NCBI GenBank assembly: GCA_027605045.1
Contig: JAQFWX010000003.1
Span: 1,674,001 to 1,738,000 of the forward strand
Length of the DNA stretch: 64,000 bases
DNA from: Phallus indusiatus
Lineage: Eukaryota > Basidiomycota > Agaricomycetes > Phallales > Phallaceae
Direction of reading: 5' to 3'
Shown here: positions 23,699 to 36,859 of the stretch, piece by piece
Position numbering within the stretch: the stretch's first letter is position 1
Layout of the letters: each line of letters starts with the position of its first letter
Program-made: the position numbers and the translations under genes
Notes under the pieces: generated by a model
Databases searched by the model: none
What the model was told of the DNA's origin: nothing
Seen by the model: the letters and a program-made list of their open reading frames with translations, nothing else

Positions 23699-24848
23699 TG
23701 TGCCTAATAAACTTAGTATCCCAGAAGATAGCTTCCTGTCTTGTTTTTCGTTTGTATTTTCTGCTAAATCTTAGCTTAAATGAACACGTTAAATCTTGTC
23801 TCCTGCTGATTGAATGAATACAACTCAACAATGTTGCTCGTGAATGTATAATGCAATAAGTTATCTAGTAGAGGTGATAAAGTAATCTAGACGATCACCA
23901 TCACATGAAGAACTTGACACTTTGCGTTCCCAAACCAGGTCTATCAAGAAAAACCTTTTTTGTTGTGTTAACAGCTCGAGACGACTGTTATGGGAGAAAG
24001 TTTAAATTTTACGCGTATAAGCGCCGGATCGGTTTAGCACGGCACACCGCCACATACCACGAGATGATGAGCAACAACGCGTCAACGTTCAACGTTCAAC
24101 CTTTAACGATGTGTTCTCATGCACAATCCATAGCGATGGGGTCGGTTGTTTTCGTCGAAACTATGTGATCAGCTTTGCGATATACTCAATCAAATCAAAT
24201 CGTTTATTGGGCCATGGCCATAAACGTAAGAAGCTGGGGGTCAGACAATGAACGTGTACGGTGTGCGACGTGGCTTTATGTCATAGTTTCAAAAAGGTTA
24301 GTTTCCTATATCATGGGATTGCAGCCATGGGTCATGCACTATCAAGCATACTAACCCATTGGGAAAGACGAGTACGGCTCATGCTTTATTGGAAACAGTT
24401 CATTGGTTTAGATACCCAAACTTCGAAGTAAAATGATCCTTTGCAAGAAGAGAAGGCTGGATATATTTTCTTACAAGAGCTGCTTCTAGTTTTTGTTGTG
24501 GATGCTAATAATTGTAAGGCCATAACCTTACTCTCTTTTTTTTTCATCTGAGATCCTAACGCACTGACATTGAAAGGGCTAATCAGTTACATAACGTGAG
24601 TTCTTGATAATTTCATCCCACGCATAATAAGAACCAAGTTGGCAAAAGCACTATGGGTATTTTTATTTCCATACAAATGGAGAAGGAATGCATTTGTTAT
24701 CGGTTCATAAAAAATCCGGGCACTCAATACACTTCTTCTTTCGTTGACTGCCAAGCATGGTCAATTTCGATGCTCCATAATTAGGTTTACGAAGCGGTTA
24801 TTTAAAGATCAACCGAAATTTCTTTGGATCCACGCAGATCCTTCGATT
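23699..24848. other. Spacer between repeat-peptide gene and P450 copy 1
   Basis: This spacer is repeated, with divergence, downstream: 23700-24180 resembles 27600-28098, and 24170-24848 resembles 36845-37525, the two parts being separated there by the LINE. It is therefore part of the duplicated unit. A TATTTAAA box lies at about 24797. Confidence 0.6.
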
Positions 24849-26956
24849 ATGCTCACTCACGCCCTCCTTGCTACAATCTTCGCATTAGCATGCGTAGATT
24901 TCTTACGAAGACGAAAATATAAACCTCCCAAAGGAAAGTCGCACGTTTTACGTTTCTTGATTCAACAACTTAATTTGAAACGGATAATAGGCTATAATCT
25001 ACCTCCCGGTCCTCCGGGGAAGCCGGTCGTCGGTCATTTTTTTCAGCTTTCTGACATTCTCCAACCCAAACGAATGTATGAATGGAGAGAAAAATACGGT
25101 ATGATTCAATATTGCTAACGAAAGATTGCTTATCATCATTCTCAGGCGATATCGTCTCAATTAACACTTTCGGAATCCCAATAATTTTCCTATACTCCGA
25201 CGAAATTACCCGAGAGCTGCTTGAAAAGCGTGGCATGATCTATTCCGATAGGCCTACTCTCCACATGGCTGACTTGTGAGTCCCAATATATTCCCAATTC
25301 ATGGATATATTAAGGCTCAAATTATAAAGGCTAGGATGGGATTACAATTTTCTTTTTCATCATTATGGTGACTGGTGGAGACGTCATGTAAAGGTACTGA
25401 AGCAGTGCTTAAATTCTAAAGCGGTATCTATACTTGAGCCTGTTCAAATGAAATCATTTCGGCACGCTATATTGCATTTTATGTGTAATTCTCTCAGGTT
25501 AATCCATCTATAGGTTACTTCTCCAAGATCTACTCGAGAATCCGGCTGATTTTTCGGAGCATATTCAGTTTAGCATCAGCAGAATGGTAGTGGATGTAAA
25601 TTAATATCTCACTAATAACGCTATTCGTCTTACTTATCTTTATTTCCTTCTGTTAGACAATATATGCCATTGATATCAAACGACAAAATGACAAACTTAT
25701 TGATACTATCCACCTCGCTCTCGAAGGAGGCACACAGGTCGTGATTCCGGGCGTATGGCTTATAGATGTTTTCCCAATATGTAGGTGCTTAGATCAATGT
25801 CGTTTTGCTCATACATGATTGCTATGTCTCAGTAAAATATATTCTTCGTTGGGTGCCCGGGATAACGGTAAATAGGTATATCAAGCACTATAAGCAAGCG
25901 ACTCGGGATGCTCGCGATATCCCATTCAATATTGTGAAGGTACTGCGCATCATACTACAGAGTATCATTGACACTTATTACCTCACGATGAGCAGAATCG
26001 CGAGAAATTAGACCATTCATTCGTATCAAATTCTTTGGAGAGATTGCGAGCCTCCGGAGATTTACGTACTGATAGCGAGACAGTAATAAAAAATGCGGCT
26101 GGTTCAGCATATAGTGCCAGTGTGGGCACTGTACGTGGTTTGAGTTTATCACTGAGCGAAATGACCCTAATAATTGACTTCTCATAGACGTCTTCCGCCA
26201 CTCTACAAGCAATTGTAGCTTCGTTGCTATATCCCGAAGCACAGAAAAACGTACAAGAGGAATTGGATCGGGTACTTGGTGATCGTCTTCCGACATTGGC
26301 TGATCGAGCCTATTTGCCTTATGTTAATGCTTTTGTTCATGAGGTCATGCGTTGGAGACCAAGTGCGCCCTTGGGTGTGGCGCATACTGCTCTTGAGGAT
26401 GGTATATATAACGAGTACTTTATACCGAAGGGAAGCATCATTTTTGCAGATTTATGGTGTGTGTCAATTCCAAACCTTTATGTCACACCTAATTTACTCA
26501 AACCAGGCAAATATTGCGTGGCTCAAAATATGGCCCTAATCCGGAAGATTTCAATCCTGAAAGATTCTTTCAGCCTGGTGTTCAATTGCCAACTGAACAA
26601 TTTGGGTTTGGGCGAAGGTCAGTGTTTCAAACGTCTCACGCCGCAGCCAGACTGAATTCAACGTCGTAATATAGAATGTGTCCCGGTCGTTTTTTCGCCG
26701 ATACTACGGTTTTCCTTTTGATTGCTTCGATTTTCAAGGTATTTGACATCACACCAATGAAGGACAAAGATGGAGTAGATATACCAGTTTCTGATGAGAT
26801 TACTGAATCGGCTCTACCGTTAGTATCATTTGAGAGCTCATCTTTTATCTCAGTTTGACGGTGTTTTGTGTCACTAGATTGCCCGTGCCGTTTCAATGCT
26901 CAATCACACCTCGCTCTCTTCGTGCAAAAGACATCATCTTGAGTCAGGAAACCTAA
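24849..26956 (+). CDS. Cytochrome P450, copy 1 (apparently intact)
   Basis: Heme monooxygenase, membrane-anchored at the ER; substrate unknown. Start MLTHALLATIFALACVDFLR is a membrane anchor followed by RRRKYKPPKGK and the proline hinge YNLPPGPPGKPVVGH. About ten short introns splice in frame. Seen in order: DIVSINTFGIPIIFLYSDE, YGDWWRRH (C-helix W-R-R-H), helix-I region with AGSAYSASVGTTSS, ALLYP-like SLLYPEAQKNVQEELDRVLG, the K-helix motif HEVMRWRP (ExxR), YFIPKGSIIFAD, PERF, and the heme loop FGFGRRMCPGR with its Cys ligand. It ends ..AKDIILSQET with the stop at 26954-26956. The I-helix lacks a standard A-G-x-D/E-T but keeps A-G and a late Thr. One intron (near 25462) uses a GC donor. No internal stop was found. 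Confidence 0.85.
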
Positions 26957-27365
26957 GCAAGTGAGTTTGTGAACACACTTGCGATGCAATGTTTTAGCGC
27001 TGTGTCACTTTATGCCTTCCTGGTATCTTTTTGCCCGTTGTTTTTGTGCTTCACCCAAATCAAGCTACAGCCGTATCATACTTGTATATAAAACAGTCAC
27101 TTCACCCAATCATCCGGATTTGATTATTTGAACTTGGCAGGCATAAAAGAAATACATGTGCATTGATCGGTCGACATTCCACATTTGTGTAAAGTTGGTA
27201 GAAGGTTTTTTGGAATAAACTAACGACTTTGCAGTAGTAGAGACCAGTGCGAACGGCGTGAAAACCTAAGTGTAGTGAGCGAATAAGAGTTGTATATCTT
27301 CGTTATTTTGAAAGTCTGAGAAATTGTGGCATACAAATGAGAGTTTATAGGTTTTTGAGAAAGTT
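26957..27365. other. Spacer after P450 copy 1
   Basis: Resembles the region downstream of P450 copy 2 (39633-40120), so it belongs to the duplicated unit. No gene. Confidence 0.45.
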
Positions 27366-27630
27366 CTAGTAGAAACCAGCCTTGGTCCTATGAGCAACGC
27401 GGTAGCATTGACACCTACGTCGGACGACGGTTAGTCTGCTGACATTGATTTACCTGATGCCAATGCTTATTTCGAGCAGACTTCATCCTCTTACGGACGT
27501 GGTATCCTTGACTCCACGTCGGATGATGGTAAATAAATCTATTCGAATTGGGCTTTTTCCTGCGCTGACCAGGCTATGAGTGACGCAGTGGCGCTGACTC
27601 CTTCTGCGAACTTATGTGTCTAATAAACTT
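27366..27630 (+). pseudogene. Truncated, decayed copy of the repeat-peptide gene
   Basis: Matches exons 4-6 of the gene at 23127-23698 and its introns, starting inside intron 3. The first repeat (SLGPMSNAVALTPTSDD) still reads; the second has lost bases (ttcatcctcttacggacg) and is out of frame; the last lost part of its start and its stop codon (aacttatgtgtctaa). There is no signal peptide. It marks the join of a tandem duplication about 3.94 kb long. Confidence 0.75.
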
Positions 27631-28549
27631 AGTATCCCAGAAGAGAGCTTCCTGTCTCATTTCCGTTTGTATTTTCTGCTAAATTTTAGCTTAAATGAAC
27701 ACGTTAAATCTTGTCTCCAGCTGATTGGATGAATACAACTCGACGGGTGCTGCTCGTGAATCTGTAATGCAACAAGTGATCTAGTGAAGGTAATAATGTA
27801 ATCTAGACGATCACCAGCACATGGAGACCTTGCGTTCCTAAACCAGGTCTAGCAAGGAAAACCTTTGTCGTTGTGTTAACAACTCGAGACGACTGTCATG
27901 GAAGAGAGTTCGAATTTTACGCGTATAAGCGCCAGATAGGTTTGGCGCGCCACACACTGCCACACACCATGAGATGATGAGCAACAACGCGTCCGCGTCA
28001 ACCTTCAACAATGTGCTCTCATGCACAACTCATAGGGGGTCGGTCGTTTTCATCGAAAGCATTATCTATGTAATCAGCTTTGCGATATACTCAATTGCGG
28101 GGGATCTTGTTCTCTTACCACAACCATCTAGCGTTTTTCCCACGCTAAAGAACAAAGAATTACAGACGACTCATCATACTTTTAAAACTAGGGCTATCTT
28201 ACCCTCAGGATTTCAATACCTCATGACGTCTAAACTATTTAAAATAAAAACCCCCAACCAAGCTCTGTCCTCGTTGCTACCGACTGAATGAACATTAGAG
28301 AAAATTTCGAATGCCTCAGCAAGCCTACACCAGACTCATACCTTGAACCCTCCCGGCCTCGCCCCCCCGATGAGAACAAAGAAAACCACATGCCCAAGTT
28401 CGATACACAAATAACATCACGAACTCTGCCGTAAAATCCATACATGTTCCTTTGTGTGCTCTGGCATCCACCGAAAAATACGAACAAAGGTAGCCCCCCT
28501 TATTTATTACTGGCGGCGTGAGTAATACCTCGCAATACGTACCCTACCC

Positions 28550-30165
28550 ATGGCAGACGCTACCCCTTTCTTCTCCCCCAACTTTAACTCAAACAATCCT
28601 CTCCCGTCAACCAGCCTGTACCGCTCACATAGTCAGGTGGATACGGATGACGCCTCCGATCTGTCTACTCCTACGGAAAAAAGCTTTCAGAAGAAAAGAC
28701 GCACATCCACGGATGAGGAAGATGTCAATATGGGCAGCGGTATGACCACCTTGACCACAGCTACACAAATTGTGACATAAAAAAAACCCTAGACACTGGA
28801 GCAAATACACCGTCCCATAGCTCAATCCACAACGGAGACCTGGTCGCCTCAATCGACGACCTACTCGGATTCGGAATTAACTCGCCCGCACCTCAGGAGC
28901 CGGACACCCAACAATCCCACGACACTACACAACCTCAACTACCTGGTCTCTCCTCCTATAACAACACACAATCCCAGCCCTCTGATCCCCCCTCCCATAC
29001 CAATACACAATCTCATTCCTCGTCCCTCCCATCCCATAATGATACGCAACTCCAAACGTCAAGCTTCACCTTCCAAACGAATAGCCCCAACGCCACGTCT
29101 AACCCCGCCCCTGACAATAACGCACCCCTTGACAATACTCCCCCAAGCATTCCTCCCCCCACCGTGTTGACTCAAACCCACGGATTCCTCGAAATCCCAG
29201 ACTTCATGGGAACGACCCTACTGCCTAGACCACCAGGAGGCTTCCCTGCTTTACATGGGATAACTAAGTACGAGCTTTACGCAGGCGTTGACCCATCATC
29301 AATCAAGATATGGAGAGAACACACAGGCCCGAAGGTTTTAGCTCTAATAGCTTACAGTGGAGCAAACACGAATCTACCCGCCGGTGTAAACCTACTCAAC
29401 ACCTTCTTTGCCACCCTCTTCCCCACCACCAACGTCAAAATCGGCGCCCCCCACCTCCACAAACGATCTCTACCTCATCGTCCCCCTACCCCCTTTGTCG
29501 TAACAGGCGTCGGCAGCCTCCAGGCTCACTTCCTCACCTCCCGCCTCTGTTGGGGTACCCCTCAGGGAACCTTTTTCTTCCTCCCCTTCGACCCACCCCC
29601 TTCCACTTTCGTCATGACCCTCAAAGGTATACTGGTTCAGGACCCACTCCAGTTCGCGCAAGAAATCAAAACTCGCATCCAAACCCTCATAATGTCATCT
29701 ATGCACATTAAACTATTCCTAACCCAACATAATGACAACATGCCGCTGCCCAAAACAGAATCCGCAATGGTGAACCTCATCAAAGCCTCGGTGGTGGTTA
29801 CCCACCTAGCCTTAATCGATAAACGATCCCCATCCCCGGCATTCAACGTCTACATCCACCCCCCCACCATTATCGATGAAAGACACAAACAATGGATAGG
29901 TATCCTCCAAGGCCTGAACTTCGTATTCTTAGAAGGAGCGCCAACAACTAATGAATATTTCCGCTGTCTCATATGTAAGAGTCTGGATCACCCGACCGGC
30001 TTGTGCGAATACAGCAAACTCGAAGGATGGCATACCCCCGAGAAGGACATCACGTCAATACAATCAGACCAACCCCTCAACAGTCGGGGCCGAGGCCGCG
30101 GTGGCAGACAAGCACGGGGCAGAGGTAGAGGCCGTGGCTACACGACCCAAAATAACAATATTTAA
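28550..30165 (+). pseudogene. LINE ORF1 (gag-like RNA-binding protein), frameshifted
   Basis: Starts MADATPFFSPNFNSNNPLP at 28550; this frame ends at 28778-28780 (TAA) beside an eight-A run. The continuation lies in another frame (KTLDTGANTPS.. onward) through to the stop at 30163-30165. The N-terminal third is rich in Ser, Pro, Asn and Gln (disordered). The C-terminal region has one zinc knuckle, CLICKSLDHPTGLC (CX2CX4HX4C), and ends in RGRGRGGRQARGRGRGRG, an RNA-binding tail. Role: binding of element RNA into the retrotransposition particle. The frameshift at about 28770-28790 would inactivate it. Confidence 0.7.
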
Positions 30166-30377
30166 TACTCATTTGTCCCTTTCTTAATTATCTCGTTATC
30201 TACATGCCAATCCATTCATTATGTCGTCACTTTCTTACAAACACACAAAATAAATTTCTTTGTTCTTTATAACAATCCCGTGTTAACCCACTCCTTTGTC
30301 CACCTGATAAAATATATAAGCTCTCACCCCATGAACAGATCCCCTCGCAATAATCAACCCTCACTTGTCGAAACACC

Positions 30378-33300
30378 ATGCCTTCCTCTCCCCCCTCTTC
30401 ACCGCCCCGAACCCCTGAACCGTCCTCAGATCTTCCCTATCCTAGAGAAGACGCTGCAGGAAATGACAGGTTCTCATCTCCCCCTCCGTCATCTGACGAC
30501 ATTTATTACATGGATACTGGCACACAAGCCAGACAAATTTACACAGAAACCACCAAAAAACACGCTAAAAATACAAAAAATAAAATAAAAATAGCCACGC
30601 TTAATATGCGTGGTGGTGGATCCAACACAACGGAATATAAATGGAGCAACCTATGGCAAATCATGCGGGACTCGAAAATTGCCATAATGGCAGTACAAGA
30701 GACCCACCTCACCCAATCTACTCAGAGTAATGTAGAATCATTAGTTGGATCAAGGATGATAATTATAAATAGCGAACCTGACTCCAATGCTACAAGAGCT
30801 CAGGGCATTGCGTTTGTCATAAATAAACACCTGATTAAATGGAAAGAAATTAAGACCGAAGAAATAATCCCAGGTCGAGCCCTACTACTATCAATACCTT
30901 GGTCTAAACCAGCGCAACTAAATATCCTGGCAGTATATGCCCCAAATGCGCACCCTCAAAACGCGGACTTCTGGAAATCTATCCGCGATGCAAACTTACC
31001 CACGATCCACATCCTATTAGGAGACCTGAACATGGTCGAAGACGAGATAGACCGATTCCCTCCACATAACGACCCAGAACAAGTCCGAACATCTCTATTA
31101 GACCTCAAACACAAACACAACCTAACGGACGGCTGGAGACAAACCAACCCGGTAGAAAAACAATACTCATATAATAACGATACTTTCACAGCATACTCTC
31201 GAATTGACAGAATTTATGTACGCTACAATCTATTCACAAACACTACCGGCTGGGACTATCATACACCCCCTTTCGAAACAGATCACCTGATGGCTTCAAT
31301 GCAACTGGCGAACCTCAAAGCACCATATGTTGGTAAAGGACGCTGGTCACTCCCTCCTTTCCTTACAAAAGACAACGAATTCTTACAGCGTATTATTGCT
31401 CGTGGTATTACCCTAGAACACACCCTAACCGGAGCAAATATTTTTTCACAACAGGAACAATTCCAAGAATTCAAGAACGATGTTATACGAATCGCCAGAG
31501 GATTTGCGAAAAGAAAAGTTCCCGCACTAGACATTGAGATTAAAAAACTCACAAAGCGCCTCGAACATATCCAAAATGATAACAGCCTTAAAGAACAAGA
31601 AAAGGCGACTCAAATCGGAATAGTAAGGAAAGACCTGAAAACCCTCATGAAAATGAGACATAATAAAACAAAAACCCGTATCAAGATACGACACGCCCTT
31701 CAAGGGGAAAAACTTAACACATACTGGACGCAACTTAACAAAGAGAAAGCTCCCAAAGAAACTATACAATCGCTCTGCGCTCCAACAATAGGTATACCAG
31801 GCCCCATTAAAAGAACGGAACAAATGACTGAACTAGCAAAGATTTACTTTACCACTATACAAAATGAGGGTATCGTAAATCAACCTATCGAAGACAGATT
31901 AAAGACATACACGCCGTCTTAACCACCCCACCCCCCCAACTATTCCCGGAACATTCCCAAGCACTTAACAGTAGTATAACCCAGAATGAGATCGAACAAG
32001 CGATAAAAAGTCTTCCTACACAATCAGCTGCCGGCCTCGATGGCATACCCTATGAGCTCTGGAAGGCGCTACTTGCGAAAGCTAACATAGCGCGAGAGCT
32101 AGAACAGCCTTACTTTGACGTCGGGAAAGTGCTCCGCATAATATACAATGGCATTGAGAAAGAAGGACTGAACATTGAATCGGATTTCTCCTCAGGGTGG
32201 ATATGCCCCCTATACAAAAAAGGCGACAAGTCTAACATCACCAACTATAGACCGATTACAGTGCTAAACACTGACTACCGAATAATGACGCGCATTATAG
32301 CAACACGCCTCCTCAAAGCTCTCCCAACCCTAATCCACCAGGACCAAGCAGGATTCATGCCCAAAAGACACATTACTGACCAAACCGAACTGATCAGATT
32401 ACTAATAGATAGATGCGAATTAAAGGAAGAGAACGGAATGATCGTTTGCCTTGACCAGGAAAAAGCTTACGATAAAATCAGACACGACTACGTATGGGAA
32501 GTACTTAAACATTTCAACATACCCGATCACACTATCACAACCCTCAAACACCTATACGACAAAGCAAAAACAACCGTTATGATCAACGGAACATTTAGCG
32601 ACTTTTTCCACCCTTCCCGCGGAGTACGTCAAGGAGACGCTAGTTCCTGCGCTATCTTCAACTTAGCAATTGAACCAATGGCCGATCTCATCAGAAATTC
32701 AAACCTACAGGGCTTCCAAATAAAAAATGACACCCAGAAACTGATAACCAGCCTCTACGCCGATGATACGAGCGTTTTCCTATCCGAATTTGACAATTTC
32801 GACACTTTACAAGAAATACTACACCAGTGGTGCATAGCATCAGGCGCGAAATTCAACATTAACAAAACAGTTATCATACCGTTAGGCAGCCCTGAGTACA
32901 GAGAACGCCTCTGTGAATCAAGAAAACTATCCCCTCTCAGCAACCCCATACCGCAGGACATACACATTGCCGCAGATAAAGAACCAACGCGAGTGCTTGG
33001 CGCATTCATTGGAAACGGAATCGACCAAGTAAAGGTTTGGTCGCCACGGATAGAGAACATAGAGAATAGACTACAACAATGGGACAAAAGTAACCCATCA
33101 CCAGAAGGCCGCCGTCTTATAATCACAATGGTTGTCGGTGGCTGTTCACAATATCTGACCAAAGTACAAGGAATGCCTAAAGAAATAGAGAAATACCTGC
33201 ATAATCTATCACGACACTTCCTATGGAACTCGCCCACCTCCGCCCCCGTAAGCTTTGATACTCTATGCGCCACCTTTGGGAACGGCGGAAAGAAAATTTT

Positions 33301-36300
33301 AAACATACACCTGAGAAATGAAGCAATCAAGCTAATGACCCTAAAATCATACCTTGAAGTTGGAACGAATCGTCCACGCTGGGCCTTAATAGCTGATGAA
33401 CTGTTCATCCTCAATGCACAGAAAGAAGCTTTAAATGATGGACTCACCTTAATAAACCCTTTCGTCCAATACTGGAAACCCAAATGCCACCCAACCCACT
33501 CTACACTACCACCAAACCTAATCATGTTATACAAGACAGCGAAGAAATACCACGTACACCTAGATCCCAGAACCATCACCGACGGAGCCAAAGCCAAAAT
33601 GCCCCTCTGGTACCATGCCGGCATATCACTGAAGAAAAATATCCCTTGGAAAGGTAAAATAGCAACATGTGTTCGCATCAACCACCAAATATACTCGATC
33701 AAGGATGCACTTACCTTCCTAGGTAGACACGAAACACACCCAAGAGCCGAGCCGCACCCCGACTGCCACCACTATAACGCGTGCTGCCGCTTTGTACGAT
33801 CAATAATACGGAAAATACCAGAAATGTGGATACCCACCTACCTGAATGACACAGAGGAAGAACCAGAGCTCCATCCCCCCCTCTCCCAACCATACACCCA
33901 ATCTCAAGACGAAGAAAACACAAGCATCACTTTTGATCCCTTCCCTAACAAATCTACCAGCCTAAATGATGGGTTTCGAATTGCCTTCGAGAAACAACCA
34001 GACCCATTCTCACCCTCTTTTCCCCCTAGAACAAATGAAAACTCAATAACGGCATACACGGATGGCTCATGTTATCGCAACGGGTATGAGAACGCCCAAA
34101 CCGGCAGCGGAATATGGTTCAACAAAAATGACGAACGCAACCGAAGTATACATCTACCAGAATCCTTCAATACCAACAACGCAGCAGAAATTTACGCTTT
34201 TCTAGAAGCAATTAAACTTACCCCAAAAGAAATCGAACTCGAGATAAAATCCGACTCGAAATACACACAAATGAATGTGACACGATACCTAAGCAAACAT
34301 GAAGATAAAGGATGGACCGGCGTCAGAAATAGAGACCTCCTCATACCTCTCATAGCATGGTTAAGAGCTCGCGAAGAATCTATGACGAAAATAACCAAGG
34401 TCAAAGCACATTCGGGCATTATGGGGAACGAAGCGGCTGACCAGTTAGCGGAACAAGGTGCCCTTAAAGACACCCCAGACCACGTCTCATTACACTACCC
34501 CCCTCAACACACCCTGCACGGTATGAAACTATCATACGCAACACAAGCTTTAATATACAAAAAGTTAGTTGAATTAGTCACACCACCAAAAAGAAACCAA
34601 ACGATGTCGAACCTTGACAAGATCCGCTACGTGGCAGAGGACATCTCGGGCAATAGACCTACAAACGAAACAATCTGGTTAGCCATCAAATCAAAGACCT
34701 TTAACCGCAATATATGCACCTTTCTGTGGAAGGCCATACACGGGGCGTTTAGAATTGGTAAATTCTGGTCAAAAATTCCGGCTCTACAAGAACGAGCAAA
34801 CTGTCCTAGTTGCGACAAAACTGAGAATATGGAACACATACTATTCGAATGCCCTTGCTCGGGACAAAAAACAATCTGGCCTATGGTTAAAAAGTTATGG
34901 CGGAAAACAAATAGAGAATGGATCCAACCACTGTGGAAAATATCGCCACTGAATGCCACTGATACTCAGTGGTGACTCAGTGGATACACCTACTGAATAC
35001 CAGTGGTTTATCAGTGGTCTGACCACTGAAAATCAGCGGAACTTCCGCCGTTTCCGTGGTAAAAACCACTGGTTCAATGGCGCTCAGTGGCATTTTCCAC
35101 TGAAAGTTAAGTGATAAGTACTCGATAAGTACTCGATAAGTCATACAGCAGTTTCACGGCCCGTGCATTTATTTTTCATTCGTTTTTCGTTATTTATTTA
35201 TTATGTAAGTCATGTTTATTTGTAATAAAATCCATGTAATTATATACACAAAAGGCTTATACTAATGAATACTACACTACTAGTAGAATGTTACTCGTCT
35301 CCCAACTGCGCCCAGGTCCCGATCTCCTCTCGCTCTCACCCAACCGTCCCGTAAAGCGCGCCACGCGAGTAGCGAAGTCTTCTTCGTCTGTGGGCACTAT
35401 TCATAGTAAGTAACGTGCGACATGAATTATATATGACTCACTCTGAATACTGGGCTAGCGTTGTATAACTCTGAATTGTCACGCGTCATGACAGACCGCC
35501 ACCGGCCGCGGACGATGCGCAGGGACGATGCGAAGGGGCGTGGGTGACGGCGGAATGGGATGGCGGAATGGGATGGCGGCGTGGATGGCGGCGTCAACGG
35601 TGCATGGACCGTGGCATGGACCGTGGATGGCGGTGGGATGATGGGAGGGTGGGATGGGGCGAGAAAAAAGTGAAGTGAGGCTTAAAAACGTTATACGCGC
35701 ATACAATCACTTTTCAACTCCGATTCAAACACAGCGAGTTACGCGCCACGCGTCATGTCACGTGCTCTATATACCAAGTAACTTAACAAAAAAACACTTT
35801 TTTCACTACAAAAATAATTAATTAATTACAGGCTGGTAGCTTAAGCTAGCTTGAGTATTCCGGTGGTATAGAACCACTGAATATTGTCCCCCACTGACTC
35901 ACCACTAACCCACCACTGAAATTCAGTGGTACCATTACCGCTGAATTACCACTGGGCATTAAAGTCAGTGGTAACGAACCACTGACTTTCCACTGGCCAC
36001 TGACTTAGCCACTGGTTACCACTGATTATCAGTGGGTATAACCCACTAACCGACCACTGAACAATGTTACTCAGTGGTCATACCCACTGAGTACCACTTA
36101 CTTGAGTGGGAGTTTTTTCCACAGTGAACCAACGTTTGGCCTCGTCTTCGGCTGTGGACTTCCCCTCTTCCATAAAGACGACTCGCCGGATAAATACACC
36201 AATCGACTATTCCAAATACTAATATCTGAATCCGCCTATTTAATATGGAAAATACGATGTCAATGGCGTGTCACAAATGACGACGAAATAAAAGACCCAC

Positions 36301-36482
36301 CTACACCAATAGAGGTACGCCAAAAATGGCGATCCATGATCCAAAAGAGAATACAACAGGACATCCTATCAACGAGCCCTTTTTTTGGTAATGACGCAAT
36401 ACCACTGAATCTGGCATACAAAACTTGGGCACTAGTGATGCGTGATGAAGAAATGAGGGAGATCGTACTTACGTACGATTAG
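30378..36482 (+). pseudogene. LINE ORF2: endonuclease, reverse transcriptase, RNase H (disrupted)
   Basis: First segment (30378-31922): AP-type endonuclease with IATLNMRGGG, VQETHL, VYAPN, LGDLNM and SRIDRIYV. It stops at 31920-31922; the frame that continues (DIHAVLTTPPPQLF..) overlaps it, so a one-base shift sits at about 31900. Second segment to 34975: reverse transcriptase with AAGLDGIPYE, LYKKGDKSNITNYRPI, QAGFMP, LDQEKAYDK, GVRQGDASSCAIF and the catalytic LYADDTSVF. RNase H has AYTDGSCYRNG, NNAAEI, SDSKYT and KVKAHSG.MGNEAAD. A C-terminal finger CPSCDKTENMEHILFEC follows. The CACTA insert breaks it after EWIQP; the end (TFGLVFGCGLPL.. to 36482) resumes beyond it. Confidence 0.85.
34926..36129. 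mobile_element. Non-autonomous CACTA (EnSpm) element nested in the LINE
   Basis: Element 34929-36126 (1198 bp) with ends CACTGTGGAAAA.. and ..TTTTTTCCACAGTG, flanked by 3-bp duplications aac (34926-34928, 36127-36129). Removing element and one duplication restores the LINE reading frame across W-I-Q-P-T-F-G. Three-bp duplication, CACTG termini and dense subterminal copies of ccactga/tcagtgg (at least twenty in about 150 bp on the left and 250 bp on the right) are the marks of CACTA elements. The middle (35160-35850) has no transposase, only 'gatggcgg' simple repetition near 35570-35640. Confidence 0.85.
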
Positions 36483-36859
36483 CGGGGTTTTAGCGGGTAG
36501 GAGGGGTGCCGCTTCGTGTGCGGTCACCTTCTGAGTCCCAGTCACCTGACCAGTCTCGTCTGCCGCCGGCGCAGTACAGAGACTGGCTTTTTATCACCAG
36601 GTGCAGCACTACTGTCTAAAACAGTGTGCGTAAAAGCATTTCCTCGCGGCCAACATCTCTCTATCTGCATTTTCTTCCGTTTCTTTTATTCTACTTAGCC
36701 AGCCATAACCCTATTTCCTTTTTTTTTGGATTGAGGTTGAGATCCCTCAAAACTAGCTAGAACGCTGGGGGGGACCTATGTCCACTGCCCTTCGTTCGTT
36801 AAGTTGTCCCTACAACTAATCGCTCCGCCAAAAAAAAAAAAAAAGATATACTCAATTGC

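Larger units (their letters stand above)
28084..36859 (+). mobile_element. LINE retrotransposon (Tad1-like) with 15-bp target duplication
   Basis: The element occupies 28099-36844 and is flanked by gatatactcaattgc at 28084-28098 and 36845-36859. It interrupts spacer sequence that is continuous near 24172 in the duplicated unit, which confirms the insertion. It has a zinc-knuckle ORF1, an ORF2 with endonuclease, reverse transcriptase and RNase H, and a 3' A-run just before the right duplication (36829-36844). ORF1 and ORF2 each carry a frameshift and ORF2 is broken again by a nested CACTA element, so it is not autonomous now. Without the CACTA element the length is about 7.5 kb, suggesting a nearly full-length copy. 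The Tad1 clade is inferred from domain order with RNase H. Confidence 0.88.

Noticed and set aside
32755..33702. Long minus-strand open frame (315 aa) opposite the LINE reverse transcriptase
   Set aside because: Exact antisense shadow of ORF2; no domain, and ORF2 motifs on the plus strand are unambiguous.
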